Source of the DNA: Limnobacter sp. 130
GTDB taxonomy: Bacteria; Pseudomonadota; Gammaproteobacteria; Burkholderiales; Burkholderiaceae_B
Reading direction: 5' to 3'
Assembly (NCBI RefSeq): GCF_902506325.1
Contig: NZ_LR732328.1
Coordinates: forward strand, 1,361,071 to 1,425,070
DNA length: 64,000 nucleotides
Part shown: positions 19,763 through 30,315 of the stretch, piece by piece
Position numbering within the stretch: the stretch's first letter is position 1
How the letters are laid out: the number at the start of each line of letters is the position of its first letter
The notes under the pieces: model-generated
What the model was told of the DNA's origin: nothing
Database searches by the model: none
The model's input: the letters and a program-made list of their open reading frames with translations, nothing else
Translations under genes and position numbers: made by a program

Positions 19763-20161
19763 TCAGGCCTGCTCTTCAGCGATTTCTACGATTTCCGCTG
19801 TTTCTGGACGATCCACCAGCTCAACAAGAGCCATTGGTGCATTGTCGCCCTTGCGGAAACCAAACTTCAGAACGCGCATGTAACCACCTGGACGAGCTGC
19901 GTAACGAGGACCAATCTCGTCGAACAGCTTCACAACCATTTCACGGTCACGCAAACGGCTGAATGCCAGACGCTTGTTGGCCAGTGTAGGCGACTTACCC
20001 ATCGTGATAATAGGTTCTGCAATTTTGCGCAGTTCTTTGGCCTTTGGCAGCGTTGTTTTGATCACTTCGTGACGCAACAAAGCGTTGGTCATGTTTCTAA
20101 ACATTGCAAGGCGGTGGCTGCTGGTGCGATTTAGTTTACGCAATCCATGACGGTGACGCAT
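19763..20161 (-). CDS. rplQ: 50S ribosomal protein L17
   Basis: Large-subunit protein near the tunnel exit. The 132 residues match the family from the start ([20 protein letters not shown]) and include the conserved [20 protein letters not shown] helix; the C-terminus ends in an acidic tail ([13 protein letters not shown]). It is slightly longer than the E. coli protein (127). Last gene of the alpha cluster, 33 bases after rpoA, followed by a strong terminator. Confidence 0.97.
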   Translation of the reverse strand: MRHRHGLRKLNRTSSHRLAMFRNMTNALLRHEVIKTTLPKAKELRKIAEPIITMGKSPTLANKRLAFSRLRDREMVVKLFDEIGPRYAARPGGYMRVLKFGFRKGDNAPMALVELVDRPETAEIVEIAEEQA

Positions 20162-20194
20162 TTTAAATATCCTTCAATCTAACAAACGCTAAGC

Positions 20195-21175
20195 TCAGGG
20201 CTTATCGAGACCGGCTGGTGGCCAGTTTTCCAATTTCATACCGAGTGTCAAACCGCGTGCGGCCAACACCTCCTTGATTTCGTTCAACGATTTGCGACCC
20301 AGGTTAGGAGTCTTCAACAACTCGTTTTCCGTGCGCTGAATCAGATCGCCGATGTAATAAATGTTTTCTGCTTTCAAGCAGTTAGCTGAACGTACTGTCA
20401 GTTCCAGATCATCGACTGGGCGCAACAGAATTGGATCAACCTGTGGTGCACGCTGAGAAACCTCAGGCTCAGCCGTATTTTCCAGCGCAGCAAACACAGA
20501 CAACTGCTCCACCAAAATGCGGGCTGCCAGACGAATGGATTCTTCAGGCGACAACACACCATTGGTTTCAATGGACATAACCAAACGGTCAAGATCAGTA
20601 CGCTGTTCTACACGCGCGCTTTCCACTGCGTATGAAACACGTTTAACCGGGCTGAATGAAGCATCCAACACGATGCGACCAATTGCCTTGCTTGGCTCAT
20701 CAGGAAAACGACGAACTGAACCTGGCACGTAACCGCGACCCTTTTCCACTTTGATTTGCATGTCCAGCTTGCCGCCTTGCGACAAATGAGCAATCACGTG
20801 ATCCGGATTGATGATTTCAACATCATGGGGCAGCTCAATATCGCCCGCTGTCACAACGCCCTCAACTTCGCGCTTCAAAGTCACGGTCACAACGTCGCGT
20901 GACTCAAGCTTGAACACGATACCCTTCAGGTTCAACAACAGGTCAACTACATCTTCCTGCACACCATCCAGGGTCGAGTATTCGTGAACCACACCAGCAA
21001 TTGACACCTCAGTGGGTGCATAACCGATCATGGATGACAGCAATACGCGACGCAGAGCGTTGCCTAGAGTGTGGCCATAACCACGCTCAAACGGCTCCAT
21101 TACAACTTTTGCACTATTGGGGGCGACTGTTTCGACCTCAACAATACGTGGCTTCAGCAAGCTAGCATTAAACAT
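20195..21175 (-). CDS. rpoA: RNA polymerase alpha subunit
   Basis: Scaffold for RNA polymerase assembly and contact for UP elements and activators. The 326 residues comprise the N-terminal dimerisation domain ([22 protein letters not shown]) and, after a linker, the C-terminal domain with the DNA-contact stretch [17 protein letters not shown], in which the Arg equivalent to E. coli R265 is kept. Close to the E. coli length of 329. It lies between rpsD and rplQ as in the standard alpha operon; a GATCCC/GGGATC palindrome sits in the rpsD-rpoA gap at 21224-21236. Confidence 0.98.
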   Translation of the reverse strand: MFNASLLKPRIVEVETVAPNSAKVVMEPFERGYGHTLGNALRRVLLSSMIGYAPTEVSIAGVVHEYSTLDGVQEDVVDLLLNLKGIVFKLESRDVVTVTLKREVEGVVTAGDIELPHDVEIINPDHVIAHLSQGGKLDMQIKVEKGRGYVPGSVRRFPDEPSKAIGRIVLDASFSPVKRVSYAVESARVEQRTDLDRLVMSIETNGVLSPEESIRLAARILVEQLSVFAALENTAEPEVSQRAPQVDPILLRPVDDLELTVRSANCLKAENIYYIGDLIQRTENELLKTPNLGRKSLNEIKEVLAARGLTLGMKLENWPPAGLDKP

Positions 21176-21246
21176 TCAAAATCCTTTTCAATACCCTCGG
21201 CTCGTTACACCGATAAGGCTGGGGATCCCTGGGATCAGTTAAAAAA

Positions 21247-21870
21247 TTAACGTGAGTACAATTCGACGATCAAGCTTTCATTGATCTCTTGGGAGAGATC
21301 TGCGCGATCGGGAATACTCTTGAAAGAGCCTTCCATTTTCTTGGCATCCACATTAACCCACAGCGGGAAACCCATCTGTTCGGCCAAAGTAACAGACTCA
21401 ACAATGCGCGCCTGTGTCTTCGACTTTTCGCGAATGGAAACCACATCATTCAACTTCACAGCATATGAAGGAATGTTTACGGCCTTGCCATTCACCAAAA
21501 TTGCCTTGTGACTTACCAGCTGACGTGCTTCGGCGCGAGTGGAGCCAAAACCCATGCGATAAACCACGTTATCCAAACGAGATTCCAGCAACTGCAGCAA
21601 TGTTTCGCCAGTGTTGCCTTTGCGACGTGAAGCCTCTGCGAAATAACGACGGAACTGCTTTTCCAGCACACCGTACATACGTTTCACTTTTTGCTTTTCA
21701 CGCAATTGTTGACCGTAATCAGAGGTACGAGCACCCGAGGTGCGACCATGCTGACCTGGCTTTGAATCAAGTTTGCACTTGGAATCGAGACTACGACGTG
21801 CGCTTTTCAGACTTAAGTCTGTGCCTTCACGACGAGACAACTTACATTTTGGACCTGTATATCTAGCCAC
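21247..21870 (-). CDS. rpsD: 30S ribosomal protein S4
   Basis: Primary 16S rRNA-binding assembly protein; in E. coli it represses translation of the alpha operon. The 207-residue product begins [16 protein letters not shown] and contains the S4 RNA-binding domain ([34 protein letters not shown]). Two hairpins lie in the 75-base gap between rpsK and this start, the nearer one ending about 19 bases before the ATG. Confidence 0.98.
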   Translation of the reverse strand: MARYTGPKCKLSRREGTDLSLKSARRSLDSKCKLDSKPGQHGRTSGARTSDYGQQLREKQKVKRMYGVLEKQFRRYFAEASRRKGNTGETLLQLLESRLDNVVYRMGFGSTRAEARQLVSHKAILVNGKAVNIPSYAVKLNDVVSIREKSKTQARIVESVTLAEQMGFPLWVNVDAKKMEGSFKSIPDRADLSQEINESLIVELYSR

Positions 21871-21889
21871 TTGAAACCTCTTTCATTAC

Positions 21890-21930
21890 GCGATGTAAAT
21901 CGCTTCAGTTCGTCAAACGATCTGACGAAC
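21890..21930 (-). promoter_or_regulatory. Two hairpins in the rpsK-rpsD gap
   Basis: Two perfect inverted repeats lie in tandem: GCGAT-N4-ATCGC (21890-21903) and GTTCGTCA-N7-TGACGAAC (21908-21930). Neither is followed by a U-tract on the minus strand, so termination is unlikely. They could stabilise the mRNA, act as processing sites, or form a regulatory structure ahead of rpsD; function is inference. Confidence 0.4.
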
Positions 21931-21945
21931 AATGGTCTTAAAAAA

Positions 21946-22341
21946 TTAGATGCGACGACGCTTGGGAGGACGACATCCGTTGTGCGGGATCGGAGTGATG
22001 TCAGAAATACTGGTCACTTTGATACCCAATGCATTCAAAGCACGTACGCTAGACTCACGGCCTGGGCCTGGTCCTTTGATAAGCACTTCAACTGTCTTGA
22101 TACCGCATTCCTGTGCAGCCTTGCCAGCAACTTCAGCAGCCACCTGGGCAGCAAAGGGAGTGGACTTGCGTGAGCCCTTAAAACCCTGAGCACCGGATGT
22201 AGACCAAGCCAGCGCATTGCCCTGACGATCCGTGATGGTGATGATGGTGTTGTTGAATGAGGCGTGTACGTGCGCAATACCGTCAGAAATATTCTTTTTG
22301 ACTTTCTTGCGTACGCGGTTATTCGCTGTTCCTTTGGCCAT
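21946..22341 (-). CDS. rpsK: 30S ribosomal protein S11
   Basis: Small-subunit platform protein near the E-site and the Shine-Dalgarno helix. The 131-residue product includes the conserved [20 protein letters not shown] and the C-terminal [23 protein letters not shown]-type end (reads [20 protein letters not shown]). A good ribosome-binding sequence (AGGAAGG) precedes the ATG. Flanked by rpsM and rpsD in the standard alpha order. Confidence 0.98.
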   Translation of the reverse strand: MAKGTANNRVRKKVKKNISDGIAHVHASFNNTIITITDRQGNALAWSTSGAQGFKGSRKSTPFAAQVAAEVAGKAAQECGIKTVEVLIKGPGPGRESSVRALNALGIKVTSISDITPIPHNGCRPPKRRRI

Positions 22342-22368
22342 TTGGCTAACCTTCCTATGATTACCTGA

Positions 22369-22734
22369 TTATTTCTTCAGTGCGATACCAGCACGCTTCG
22401 GACCCTTGCGAGTACGCGAGTTCGTGCGGGTACGCTGACCACGTACAGGCAGACCCTTGCGGTGACGGAAACCACGATAGCAACCCAAATCCATCAAACG
22501 CTTGATGTTCATGGTTACTTCACGGCGCAGATCACCTTCTGTAAGGTACTTGCCCACTTCGTCACGCAGCTTTTCCAAATCCGCGTCGTCGAGGTCTTTA
22601 ACCTTCTTGGACTCTGGAATTGAGGTCACTGCACAAATTTTCTTGGCGGTGGAACGACCAATGCCGAAAATAGCAGTCAGACCGATAACGGTATGCTGGT
22701 GGCTTGGAATGTTAATGCCGGCAATACGAGCCAT
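22369..22734 (-). CDS. rpsM: 30S ribosomal protein S13
   Basis: Head protein of the small subunit that contacts the 50S and the P-site tRNA. The 121 residues begin [20 protein letters not shown] and keep the basic tail [20 protein letters not shown]. Starts 15 bases after rpmJ. In E. coli the S4-binding pseudoknot overlaps this start; the spacing here is very short and I could not identify such a structure by eye. Confidence 0.98.
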   Translation of the reverse strand: MARIAGINIPSHQHTVIGLTAIFGIGRSTAKKICAVTSIPESKKVKDLDDADLEKLRDEVGKYLTEGDLRREVTMNIKRLMDLGCYRGFRHRKGLPVRGQRTRTNSRTRKGPKRAGIALKK

Positions 22735-22749
22735 TTAAATCCCCTTTTA

Positions 22750-22863
22750 TTAACCTTGACGCTGCTTGTGGCGCGGCTCAGAACAAATCACGCGAACAAC
22801 GCCTTTGCGCTTGATCACTTTGCATTTTCTACAAATCTTTTTTACAGATGCCTGAACTTTCAT
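22750..22863 (-). CDS. rpmJ: 50S ribosomal protein L36 (zinc-binding form)
   Basis: A 37-residue protein read directly from the gap between infA and rpsM: it begins [20 protein letters not shown] and ends EPRHKQRQG. The zinc ribbon ligands C11, C14, C27 and H32 are all present, so it is the zinc-containing (C+) type. Position between infA and rpsM is the standard order; TAA stop at 22750-22752. Confidence 0.96.
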   Translation of the reverse strand: MKVQASVKKICRKCKVIKRKGVVRVICSEPRHKQRQG

Positions 22864-22887
22864 GGCGAAACTCCAAAAAGAACCAAT

Positions 22888-23106
22888 TCATTTGGCTCGA
22901 AAAACAATTCGTGCTCTGGACAAGTCGTACGGTGTTAACTCAACCGTCACCTTGTCACCAGGAAGAATGCGAATATAGTTCATGCGCATCTTGCCCGATA
23001 TGTGACCAAGCACCACGTGACCATTTTCCAATTTCACTCGAAAAGTGGCGTTAGGGAGGTTTTCTACTACCTCTCCCTGCATTTGGATAACGTCGTCTTT
23101 AGACAA
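22888..23106 (-). CDS. infA: Translation initiation factor IF-1
   Basis: Binds the 30S A-site during initiation. The 72-residue OB-fold protein matches the family throughout ([39 protein letters not shown]). Located three bases after secY, an arrangement usual in betaproteobacteria but absent from E. coli, where infA lies elsewhere. Confidence 0.97.
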   Translation of the reverse strand: MSKDDVIQMQGEVVENLPNATFRVKLENGHVVLGHISGKMRMNYIRILPGDKVTVELTPYDLSRARIVFRAK

Positions 23107-23109
23107 TCA

Positions 23110-24438
23110 CTACCTCGTTAATCCAGAGCCCTTGAAGCTTGATTTCTTCAAGAGGCTGTCGTATTGCTGGGACATCACGTAGGCCTGAACCTGAGCCATG
23201 AAATCCATCGCAACCACTACAATAATCAATAGAGATGTACCGCCAAAATAGAACGGAACACTCAATCCCAAAACCAGGAACTCAGGCAGCAAACACACCA
23301 AAGTGATATAGGCCGCGCCAATCAAGGTCAAACGTGTCAACACCTTGTCGATGTATCGTGACGTCTGTTCCCCAGGACGAATTCCCGGCAAAAATGCACC
23401 GCTTTTCTTCAAGTTGTCCGCAGTTTCCCTGCTGTTAAACACCAATGCCGTGTAAAAAAAGCAGAAGAAAATGATCGCAGCCGCGTACAACAGCATGTAC
23501 AGAGGATGGCCTGGAGACAATGTCTGAGACACTTCTTTAAGGATACCAACCACAGCACCGTCACCTGAACCAAACCAGCTAGTCAACGTTGCAGGCAACA
23601 AGATAATGCTTGACGCAAAAATCGGAGGAATAACACCAGCCATATTCAACTTCAATGGCAGATGTGAAGTTTGCCCCTGATAGATCTTGTTACCGACCTG
23701 TCGTTTTGCGTAGTTGACTGTGATTTTTCGCTGACCACGTTCTACGAACACAACCAGGTAGGTCACGGCAACTGCCAGCACAACAATCATCAAGGCAATC
23801 AAGGAGTTCATCGCACCAGTTCTAACCAGCTCGAACAAACCGCCAATTGCACCAGGCAAGCCCGCCGCAATACCCGCAAAGATCAAGATTGAAATTCCGT
23901 TACCCAATCCGCGTTCGGTGATCTGCTCACCCAACCACATCAAAAACATGGTGCCAGTGACCAAAGAAACAGCAGTTGTAAAGCGAAATGCCATTCCTGG
24001 ATCAATTACCAACCCAGCCTGAGACTCCAAGGCCACCGAAATACCGATCGCCTGGAAAGTGGCAAGGAAAAAGGTGCCGTAGCGTGTGTATTGGGTAATC
24101 TTGCGACGACCCGCTTCACCTTCCTTTTTCAAAGCCTCTAGCTGAGGTACAACCACGCTGGCAAGCTGCATGACAATCGAAGCCGAAATGTACGGCATGA
24201 TACCCAGAGCGAAAACTGTGAAACGCGAAAGCGCACCACCTGAGAACATGTTGAACATGCCCAAGATTCCGCCTTGCTGGCTATCAAACAACTGCTTTAG
24301 TTGAGTAGGATCAATCCCAGGTACTGGAATGTGTGCGCCAATACGATACACAATCAGAGCCAACAACAAAAATACCAAGCGCTTGCGCAGATCAGCAAAT
24401 TTGTTGGATGACGCCAATGTAGATGGATTAAAGGCCAC
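23110..24438 (-). CDS. secY: Protein translocase subunit SecY
   Basis: Pore-forming subunit of the Sec translocon. The 442-residue protein has about ten membrane segments; it begins [20 protein letters not shown] and contains the plug/first-helix region ([12 protein letters not shown]), the conserved [14 protein letters not shown], and the cytoplasmic loop [20 protein letters not shown] needed for SecA and ribosome contact. Its partner secE is 25 kb upstream in the same gene block. Length equals the E. coli protein within one residue. Confidence 0.98.
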   Translation of the reverse strand: MAFNPSTLASSNKFADLRKRLVFLLLALIVYRIGAHIPVPGIDPTQLKQLFDSQQGGILGMFNMFSGGALSRFTVFALGIMPYISASIVMQLASVVVPQLEALKKEGEAGRRKITQYTRYGTFFLATFQAIGISVALESQAGLVIDPGMAFRFTTAVSLVTGTMFLMWLGEQITERGLGNGISILIFAGIAAGLPGAIGGLFELVRTGAMNSLIALMIVVLAVAVTYLVVFVERGQRKITVNYAKRQVGNKIYQGQTSHLPLKLNMAGVIPPIFASSIILLPATLTSWFGSGDGAVVGILKEVSQTLSPGHPLYMLLYAAAIIFFCFFYTALVFNSRETADNLKKSGAFLPGIRPGEQTSRYIDKVLTRLTLIGAAYITLVCLLPEFLVLGLSVPFYFGGTSLLIIVVVAMDFMAQVQAYVMSQQYDSLLKKSSFKGSGLTR

Positions 24439-24449
24439 GCGATGCTCTC

Positions 24450-24884
24450 TTAAGCGTTAATGGTGCCGCCAGCTGCCGCGATGGCCTCTGCTGCGCCTTT
24501 CGTTGCCTTAATGCCGTTGAGTACAACAGCACGCTTGATCTCTCCAGCCAGAATCACCTTCACAGCCAAAGTCTGGGCTGGCACAAGACCAGCCTGCTTC
24601 AACGTCAGGATATCCACGGTATCAACAGCCAATGTATCCAAGTCTGTCAAACGAATTTGAGCATTGAACGCTGCAGTACGTGAAGAGAAACCACGCTTGG
24701 GCAAGCGACGGTGCATCGGCATCTGACCGCCTTCAAAACCGACCTTGTGAAAACCACCACTGCGTGACTTCTGACCTTTGTGACCACGGCCAGCAGTTTT
24801 ACCCCAGCCAGAGCCAATACCACGGCCCACACGCTTGCGGTTGAACTTACTGCCTGGTGCAGGTGCAAGTGTATTCAGTTCCAT
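24450..24884 (-). CDS. rplO: 50S ribosomal protein L15
   Basis: Late-assembly large-subunit protein. The 144 residues show the glycine/arginine-rich N-terminal extension ([26 protein letters not shown] region) that threads into rRNA, followed by the globular domain. Its ATG overlaps the rpmD stop by one base (TAATG), and secY begins 11 bases later. Confidence 0.98.
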   Translation of the reverse strand: MELNTLAPAPGSKFNRKRVGRGIGSGWGKTAGRGHKGQKSRSGGFHKVGFEGGQMPMHRRLPKRGFSSRTAAFNAQIRLTDLDTLAVDTVDILTLKQAGLVPAQTLAVKVILAGEIKRAVVLNGIKATKGAAEAIAAAGGTINA

Positions 24885-25066
24885 TATGCAGCCTCAACTT
24901 TCAACAGGTAGGACACCTTGTTAATCATTCCACGCACTTCGGGTGTATCAACCAGCACTCGGCTATGGTTTATACGACGCAGACCCAAACCACGCACGGT
25001 TGCGCGATGAGTTTCTTTGGTCCCGATAATGCTCTTAACCAACGTAACTTTTACAGATCCGCTCAT
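24884..25066 (-). CDS. rpmD: 50S ribosomal protein L30
   Basis: A 60-residue ferredoxin-like ribosomal protein beginning [20 protein letters not shown] and containing the conserved [22 protein letters not shown]. It follows rpsE by two bases and overlaps rplO by one. Length matches the E. coli protein (59). Confidence 0.97.
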   Translation of the reverse strand: MSGSVKVTLVKSIIGTKETHRATVRGLGLRRINHSRVLVDTPEVRGMINKVSYLLKVEAA

Positions 25067-25068
25067 GA

Positions 25069-25593
25069 TTAAGCCTCAAATAACTTTTCAACTGACAAAC
25101 CGCGCTTGGCGGCAATCTCAGCTGGGGTTTGCAACTTGCCCAAAGCATCCAGGGTTGCACGTACCAGGTTGTACGGGTTCGATGAACCGTGGCTTTTCGC
25201 CACAATATTACGAACGCCCACAACTTCAAGAACGGCACGCATTGGGCCACCCGCGATAATACCGGTACCTTCTTGCGCTGGAGCCAGGAACACCTTGGAG
25301 GCGCCATGCTGACCGTACACAATGTGGTGGATGGAACCATCACGTAGTGATACTTTTTCCATTTGGCGGCGAGCCTGTTCCATAGCCTTCTGAACAGCTA
25401 CAGGAACCTCACGAGACTTGCCTTTACCCATACCCACGCTACCATCACCATCGCCCACTACGGTCAATGCTGCGAAGCCGAGGATACGACCACCCTTAAC
25501 AACCTTGGTCACGCGGTTTACCGCGATCATTTTTTCTTTCAGGCCGTCATCACGCGCTTCAGGCGCGGCATTTTTACCTTGCATTCTTGCCAT
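25069..25593 (-). CDS. rpsE: 30S ribosomal protein S5
   Basis: Contributes to decoding accuracy at the back of the 30S. The 174 residues contain the double-stranded RNA-binding-like domain ([20 protein letters not shown]) and the C-terminal S5 domain ([20 protein letters not shown]). ATG 25593 has AAGGAG at ideal spacing; an in-frame GTG at 25599 would overlap that site and was rejected. Confidence 0.97.
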   Translation of the reverse strand: MARMQGKNAAPEARDDGLKEKMIAVNRVTKVVKGGRILGFAALTVVGDGDGSVGMGKGKSREVPVAVQKAMEQARRQMEKVSLRDGSIHHIVYGQHGASKVFLAPAQEGTGIIAGGPMRAVLEVVGVRNIVAKSHGSSNPYNLVRATLDALGKLQTPAEIAAKRGLSVEKLFEA

Positions 25594-25602
25594 GATCACT
25601 CC

Positions 25603-25965
25603 TTAGAATTTCAAGCCAGCTTCACGCGCAGCGTCAGCCAGTTCTTTAACGCGACCATGGTAGGCAAAGCCTGAACGGTCAAAAGCAACTTCGCTGACAC
25701 CTGCGGCTAAAGCGCGCTTGGCGATAGCAGCCCCAACCAATGCAGCAGCGGCCTTGTTGGAACCGGACTTGCCGCCCAATTCAGCGCGCAGATCTTTGTC
25801 ATTGGTAGACGCAGCTGCCAACACTTTGCCACCATCTGCAGAGTGAACCGCTGCATAAATGTGGGAGTTGGTACGGAACACACACAAACGGGTCGCACGA
25901 GCAAGTGCGATACGACGTCTGGTTTGTTTTGCACGACGGGCACGTGCTTCTTGTTTAGTTTCCAT
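25603..25965 (-). CDS. rplR: 50S ribosomal protein L18
   Basis: Binds 5S rRNA with L5 and L25. The 120 residues begin with a very basic tail ([20 protein letters not shown]) and contain the core [16 protein letters not shown] and the C-terminal [21 protein letters not shown]. Located between rplF and rpsE in the standard spc order. Confidence 0.98.
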   Translation of the reverse strand: METKQEARARRAKQTRRRIALARATRLCVFRTNSHIYAAVHSADGGKVLAAASTNDKDLRAELGGKSGSNKAAAALVGAAIAKRALAAGVSEVAFDRSGFAYHGRVKELADAAREAGLKF

Positions 25966-25983
25966 GATTTACCTCTTGGCGCC

Positions 25984-26517
25984 TTATTTCTTCTTGGTCT
26001 CTTTGATAACCACACGCTCATCCGAATAACGTACACCCTTGCCCTTGTAAGGCTCTGGTGGACGATATGCGCGGATTTCAGCGGCAGTTTGACCAATCAC
26101 TTGTTTGTCGGCACCCTTCAAGATGATCTCTGTAGGCGTTGGCGTTTCAGCCTTCACGCCGGCGGGCAGCTTGTGAACAACCGGGTGAGAGAAACCGAGC
26201 GCCAGGTTGATTGAATCACCCTGAACTGCAGCTTTGTAACCCACGCCAACCAGTTGCAATTTGCGTTCAAAACCTTTGCTAACACCGTTGACCATATTCG
26301 CCAACAATGCGCGGGCAGTACCCGCCTGTGCATTCGCGTCAGTTGTATCCACAACTGGCTTCACAGACAGCACACCATTTTCAAACACTGGCATCACCAG
26401 AGAATTGACATTCAGCTTCAACTCGGCACTACCGCCTTTCACTGATACAACCTGTCCATTCACAGTAACCTGCACACTTGAAGGTACAGAAATGGGAGCT
26501 TTTGCTACTCTTGACAT
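25984..26517 (-). CDS. rplF: 50S ribosomal protein L6
   Basis: Large-subunit protein close to the GTPase-associated region. The 177 residues form two tandem L6 domains; the second ends in the conserved [20 protein letters not shown]. Length equals the E. coli protein. It sits 13 bases after rpsH. Confidence 0.98.
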   Translation of the reverse strand: MSRVAKAPISVPSSVQVTVNGQVVSVKGGSAELKLNVNSLVMPVFENGVLSVKPVVDTTDANAQAGTARALLANMVNGVSKGFERKLQLVGVGYKAAVQGDSINLALGFSHPVVHKLPAGVKAETPTPTEIILKGADKQVIGQTAAEIRAYRPPEPYKGKGVRYSDERVVIKETKKK

Positions 26518-26530
26518 TTCACTACCCCTT

Positions 26531-26926
26531 TTAAGCCACGTAGCAGATAACTTCGCCGCCGATACCAGTGGTACGGGCTTTGCGATCAGTCATCACGCCT
26601 TTGGAAGTTGAAACGATTGCCACGCCCAAGCCATTCATCACCTGAGGAATGTCGTCTTTACCTTTGTAAATACGCAAACCTGGCTTTGAAACGCGCTCGA
26701 TTTTTTCAATCACAGGGCGACCAGCATAATATTTCAACTCGATTTTCAATACAGGCTTTGCCGACTCACCTACAATTGAGAAACTCTCAATGTAACCTTC
26801 ATCTTTAAGAACCTGCGCAATAGCTACCTTCACTTTTGAGGAAGGCATCTCAACCGAAACCTTGTCAACACCCTGAGCATTGCGAATGCGGGTCAACATG
26901 TCGGCGATTGGATCACTCATACTCAT
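26531..26926 (-). CDS. rpsH: 30S ribosomal protein S8
   Basis: Early 16S rRNA-binding protein and, in E. coli, translational repressor of the spc operon acting at rplE. The 131 residues include [14 protein letters not shown] and the C-terminal [20 protein letters not shown] 26926 has AAGGGG eight bases upstream; ATG 26920 is in frame but badly spaced. I did not find an obvious S8-like target near rplE by eye. Confidence 0.97.
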   Translation of the reverse strand: MSMSDPIADMLTRIRNAQGVDKVSVEMPSSKVKVAIAQVLKDEGYIESFSIVGESAKPVLKIELKYYAGRPVIEKIERVSKPGLRIYKGKDDIPQVMNGLGVAIVSTSKGVMTDRKARTTGIGGEVICYVA

Positions 26927-26938
26927 AATTAGAACCCC

Positions 26939-27244
26939 TTACCAACTTGCCTTAGTGATTCCAGGAATCTCACCACGCATGGCAATTTCACGGATCTTGT
27001 TACGGGCCAAACCGAACAAACGGAATGTGCCGCGGGGACGACCAGTCAATTCGCAGCGGTTACGCTGACGAGTTGGGTTCGCGTTTCTTGGCAGCGCCTG
27101 CAACTTAAGACGTGCCTCATAGCGGTCTGCTTCACTGACCGACTGATCTTTTACAATCTTGTTCAAAGCCTCACGCTTGGCCGAATACTTCTTGACCAGG
27201 GCTGCGCGCTTTTTCTCACGATTAATCAAAGCTAGTTTTGCCAC
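26939..27244 (-). CDS. rpsN: 30S ribosomal protein S14 (zinc-free form)
   Basis: Small-subunit head protein. The 101-residue length and the sequence [20 protein letters not shown], which has one Cys in place of CxxC pairs, mark the long zinc-independent type found in E. coli. It lies between rplE and rpsH. Confidence 0.97.
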   Translation of the reverse strand: MAKLALINREKKRAALVKKYSAKREALNKIVKDQSVSEADRYEARLKLQALPRNANPTRQRNRCELTGRPRGTFRLFGLARNKIREIAMRGEIPGITKASW

Positions 27245-27252
27245 GTCACACC

Positions 27253-27792
27253 TCAGTTACGGAACGGGAACTTGAAAGCGGTCAACAAAGCCTTGGCTTC
27301 GTCGTTGGTACGCGCTGTCGTAGTTACGCTGATGTTGAGACCCCGAAGTGCGTCGATTTTGTCGTACTCAATCTCAGGGAAAATAATTTGCTCTTTGATA
27401 CCGATGTTGTAGTTACCGCGCCCATCAAACGACTTGCCGGACACACCACGGAAATCGCGCACACGAGGGAACGCGATCGTTACCAAACGATCCAGGAATT
27501 CATACATGCGGTCGCCACGCAAAGTCACCATACAACCAACTGGATAACCCTCACGAATCTTGAAACCCGCAATCGCCTTCTTGGCTTTTGTAACCACTGG
27601 CTTCTGGCCAGCGATTTTTGTCAGATCACCAACGGCGTGCTCAATGATTTTCTTGTCATTGACCGCCTCACCAACGCCCATGTTCAGCGTGATTTTGGTG
27701 ATGCGAGGCACTTCCATTACCGACTTGTAACCAAACTGCTTGGTCAACTGACCAACCACTTCGCTTCTATAAAACTCTTGAAAACGTGACAC
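27253..27792 (-). CDS. rplE: 50S ribosomal protein L5
   Basis: Binds 5S rRNA and contacts P-site tRNA and S13. The 179 residues (same as E. coli) include [40 protein letters not shown] and the C-terminal [20 protein letters not shown]. Ten bases separate it from rplX. Confidence 0.98.
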   Translation of the reverse strand: MSRFQEFYRSEVVGQLTKQFGYKSVMEVPRITKITLNMGVGEAVNDKKIIEHAVGDLTKIAGQKPVVTKAKKAIAGFKIREGYPVGCMVTLRGDRMYEFLDRLVTIAFPRVRDFRGVSGKSFDGRGNYNIGIKEQIIFPEIEYDKIDALRGLNISVTTTARTNDEAKALLTAFKFPFRN

Positions 27793-27802
27793 GACGGCCC
27801 CC

Positions 27803-28117
27803 TTAGTTTGCCAACTGAGCGCCGGTTTTCACCAGTACTCGCACGGACTTGCCATCCATCTGCTTGATGGCTACACGAGATGGCTTACCTGTCTCTTTGT
27901 CAAACAAGCTGACATTGGACTGGTGAATGGGCATTGTCTTGTCAACAACACCACCAACATCTCCCTTCATAGGATTTGGCTTTTGATGCTTCTTAACGAT
28001 ATTGACACCCTCTACCAAGAGGTACTCGTCATTCACACGGGAAAGCACAACGCCTTTCTTTCCCTTGAACTTGCCGTTAAGAACCAGCACTTCATCGCCT
28101 TTGCGAATTTTGTTCAT
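27803..28117 (-). CDS. rplX: 50S ribosomal protein L24
   Basis: Assembly-initiating protein of the large subunit. The 104 residues start [20 protein letters not shown], a KOW motif, and contain the conserved [15 protein letters not shown]. Length equals E. coli L24. It follows rplN by seven bases. Confidence 0.98.
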   Translation of the reverse strand: MNKIRKGDEVLVLNGKFKGKKGVVLSRVNDEYLLVEGVNIVKKHQKPNPMKGDVGGVVDKTMPIHQSNVSLFDKETGKPSRVAIKQMDGKSVRVLVKTGAQLAN

Positions 28118-28124
28118 ATTTACC

Positions 28125-28493
28125 TCACAGAACTTCTGGTGCCAACGACACGATTTTCATGAACTTTTCATTACGAAGTTCGCGTGTCACTGGGCCAAAA
28201 ATACGGGTACCGATGGGTTCAAGTTTTGCATTCAACAAAACCGCTGCGTTGCCGTCGAACTTAATCAACGCACCATCCGGGCGACGAACACCCTTGGCCG
28301 TGCGTACGACCACAGCGTTGTAAATCTCGCCTTTCTTGACGCGACCGCGTGGGGCCGCATCTTTAATGGACACCTTGATGATGTCACCAATGCCCGCATA
28401 GCGGCGCTTGGAACCACCAAGGACCTTGATGCACATTACAGAACGCGCACCCGTGTTGTCGGCCACATCTAGCCGTGATTGCATTTGTATCAT
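28125..28493 (-). CDS. rplN: 50S ribosomal protein L14
   Basis: Subunit-interface protein. The 122 residues begin [20 protein letters not shown] and contain [20 protein letters not shown]. It is the first gene of the spc cluster; the 108-base gap before it, holding a stable hairpin at 28557-28577, corresponds to the S10/spc boundary. No clear ribosome-binding site or consensus promoter is visible upstream. Confidence 0.98.
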   Translation of the reverse strand: MIQMQSRLDVADNTGARSVMCIKVLGGSKRRYAGIGDIIKVSIKDAAPRGRVKKGEIYNAVVVRTAKGVRRPDGALIKFDGNAAVLLNAKLEPIGTRIFGPVTRELRNEKFMKIVSLAPEVL

Positions 28494-28556
28494 GGATTGT
28501 CAAACCAACTTAATCGCTTTCGCAACCAGTTTTGGTCCCGCAAGGGTTGAAAAGAT

Positions 28557-28577
28557 AGCCTGCTATATTAGCAGGCT
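28557..28577 (-). terminator. Hairpin at the S10/spc boundary (weak terminator or processing site)
   Basis: A perfect 9-bp stem AGCCTGCTA/TAGCAGGCT with a three-base loop lies between rpsQ and rplN. On the minus strand it is followed by ATCTTTTC, a poor U-tract. It sits where the S10 transcript ends in E. coli, so partial termination or RNA processing is plausible. Confidence 0.45.
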
Positions 28578-28601
28578 TGAATTACTTGAGCAAGACAAAA
28601 A

Positions 28602-28874
28602 TCAAATGATTTTCGCTTTCTCCAACACTTTGGTCACACTCCAAGATTTTGTCTTGGAAATTGGACGACCTTCGCAGATCTCAACCAAATCACCCTCTCC
28701 GACTTCATTGCTTTCATCGTGAGCAGTGTATTTGTGTGACTTAACGATGTACTTGCCATAAATTGGATGCTTGATACGATTTTCAACCATCACAACTACT
28801 GACTTGGTCATCTTGTCACTTACAACGCGCCCCACCAGGGTACGTTTCAAACTAACTTTCGCTTCGGTGCTCAT
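28602..28874 (-). CDS. rpsQ: 30S ribosomal protein S17
   Basis: Primary 16S rRNA-binding OB-fold protein. The 90 residues contain the family core [19 protein letters not shown] and the C-terminal [20 protein letters not shown]. It is a few residues longer than E. coli S17 (84). ATG overlaps the rpmC stop by four bases. Last gene of the S10 cluster. Confidence 0.97.
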   Translation of the reverse strand: MSTEAKVSLKRTLVGRVVSDKMTKSVVVMVENRIKHPIYGKYIVKSHKYTAHDESNEVGEGDLVEICEGRPISKTKSWSVTKVLEKAKII

Positions 28875-29065
28875 GCGGACCTCTTCGATTGAGTCATCAC
28901 TGTTTTAACACGAGCGATGTCTTTACGTACTTTTGCCAACTGGGAGTTGTTGGTCAGCTGCTGCGTAGCAGCCTGCATGCGCAGCGAAAACTGTGCACGC
29001 AACAACTCTTCCAACTCTTTAGTCAATTCTGCAGCGCTTTTGCCGCGCAATTCAGAAGCTTTCAT
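28871..29065 (-). CDS. rpmC: 50S ribosomal protein L29
   Basis: A 64-residue two-helix protein at the tunnel exit near the signal-recognition-particle docking site. It starts [20 protein letters not shown] and ends in the basic [14 protein letters not shown]. It lies three bases after rplP and overlaps rpsQ. Confidence 0.97.
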   Translation of the reverse strand: MKASELRGKSAAELTKELEELLRAQFSLRMQAATQQLTNNSQLAKVRKDIARVKTVMTQSKRSA

Positions 29066-29068
29066 TGC

Positions 29069-29485
29069 TTAACTCCCAATTTGACGTGTAACGAACACGC
29101 AAGGAAGAGGCAACTTGGCAGCCGCCAGGCGGAAAGCCTCACGCGCCAACTCTTCACTCACACCGTCCATCTCGTAGAGCACCTTACCGGGCTGAATTTC
29201 AGCCACGTAAAACTCAACGCTACCTTTACCGTTACCCATACGAACTTCCGCAGGCTTGTTGGTAATTGGCTTGTCCGGAAACACGCGAATCCAAATCTTA
29301 CCGCCACGTTTAATGTGACGAACCATGGCTCGACGAGCTGATTCGATCTGGCGTGCCGTCAAACGACCGCGACCAGTAGACTTCAGACCGTAAACACCAA
29401 AAGAAACACTTGCGCCACGAGTGGCCAGACCAGTATTGCGGCCTTTGTGTTCTTTTCTATATTTGCGACGTGATGGCTGTAACAT
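29069..29485 (-). CDS. rplP: 50S ribosomal protein L16
   Basis: Large-subunit protein near the A-site. The 138 residues begin [19 protein letters not shown] and keep [20 protein letters not shown] and the Arg in [12 protein letters not shown] (the residue hydroxylated by YcfD in E. coli). ATG 29485 fits both the family start and the spacing from AGGAG; an adjacent ATG at 29488 is too close to it. Confidence 0.97.
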   Translation of the reverse strand: MLQPSRRKYRKEHKGRNTGLATRGASVSFGVYGLKSTGRGRLTARQIESARRAMVRHIKRGGKIWIRVFPDKPITNKPAEVRMGNGKGSVEFYVAEIQPGKVLYEMDGVSEELAREAFRLAAAKLPLPCVFVTRQIGS

Positions 29486-29499
29486 CATGCGCTCCTAGA

Positions 29500-30306
29500 T
29501 TACTGTTCTGAGGAAGTGCTGGCAGCGCCTTCCTCTTTGTTTGAACCACTAGCTGCTGCGCTAGCACCTTCGGGTTTACGCGCCTTGCGCGCACCGGCCC
29601 CGGCTGGACGTGTGGAAGGACGACGAGGACGACGCTCTTCCTTTTCGGCTTCAACTGGTGCAGCGGCAACATCACCGCGACCCAATGTATCGCCTTTGTA
29701 TACCCAGACCTTGATACCGATAATGCCGTAGGTTGTTGCGGCTTCGCTTGTAGCGTAATCAATATCAGCGCGCAGTGTATGCAAAGGCACACGACCTTCA
29801 CGGTACCATTCAGTACGCGCGATTTCGATACCGTTCAGTCGGCCTGAAGACATGATCTTGATGCCCTGGGCACCCATGCGCATCGCGTTTTGCATCGCGC
29901 GCTTCATTGCACGACGGAACATGATACGGCGCTCAAGCTGCTGGGAAATACCATCAGCAATCAACTGCGCGTCAATTTCAGGCTTGCGAACTTCTTCGAT
30001 ATTCACGTGAACAGGCACGCCAACCAATTTCTGCAAACTGGCCTTCAACAATTCGATGTCTTCGCCTTTCTTGCCGATCACAACGCCCGGACGTGCCGAA
30101 TAGATTGTGACGCGCGCATTCTTGGCGGGACGCTCGATAAGAACACGACCAACTGACGCATTCTTCAACTTCTTCTTCAAGAAATCACGAACCTGGATGT
30201 CCTCAAGAAGCATCTTGGAGAAATCACGATTCGATGCGTACCAGCGAGAAGCCCAGTTGCGTGATACCGCGAGGCGAAAGCCCGTAGGGTTAATCTTCTG
30301 ACCCAT
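29500..30306 (-). CDS. rpsC: 30S ribosomal protein S3 with C-terminal tail
   Basis: Part of the mRNA entry tunnel and its helicase activity. The N-terminal 210 or so residues are standard S3 ([22 protein letters not shown] domain with [14 protein letters not shown]). It then carries an extra low-complexity tail rich in Ala, Arg, Lys, Pro and Ser, ending GAASTSSEQ, bringing it to 268 residues against 233 in E. coli. Such tails are common in betaproteobacterial S3. Confidence 0.97.
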   Translation of the reverse strand: MGQKINPTGFRLAVSRNWASRWYASNRDFSKMLLEDIQVRDFLKKKLKNASVGRVLIERPAKNARVTIYSARPGVVIGKKGEDIELLKASLQKLVGVPVHVNIEEVRKPEIDAQLIADGISQQLERRIMFRRAMKRAMQNAMRMGAQGIKIMSSGRLNGIEIARTEWYREGRVPLHTLRADIDYATSEAATTYGIIGIKVWVYKGDTLGRGDVAAAPVEAEKEERRPRRPSTRPAGAGARKARKPEGASAAASGSNKEEGAASTSSEQ

Positions 30307-30315
30307 GTAACCCCC

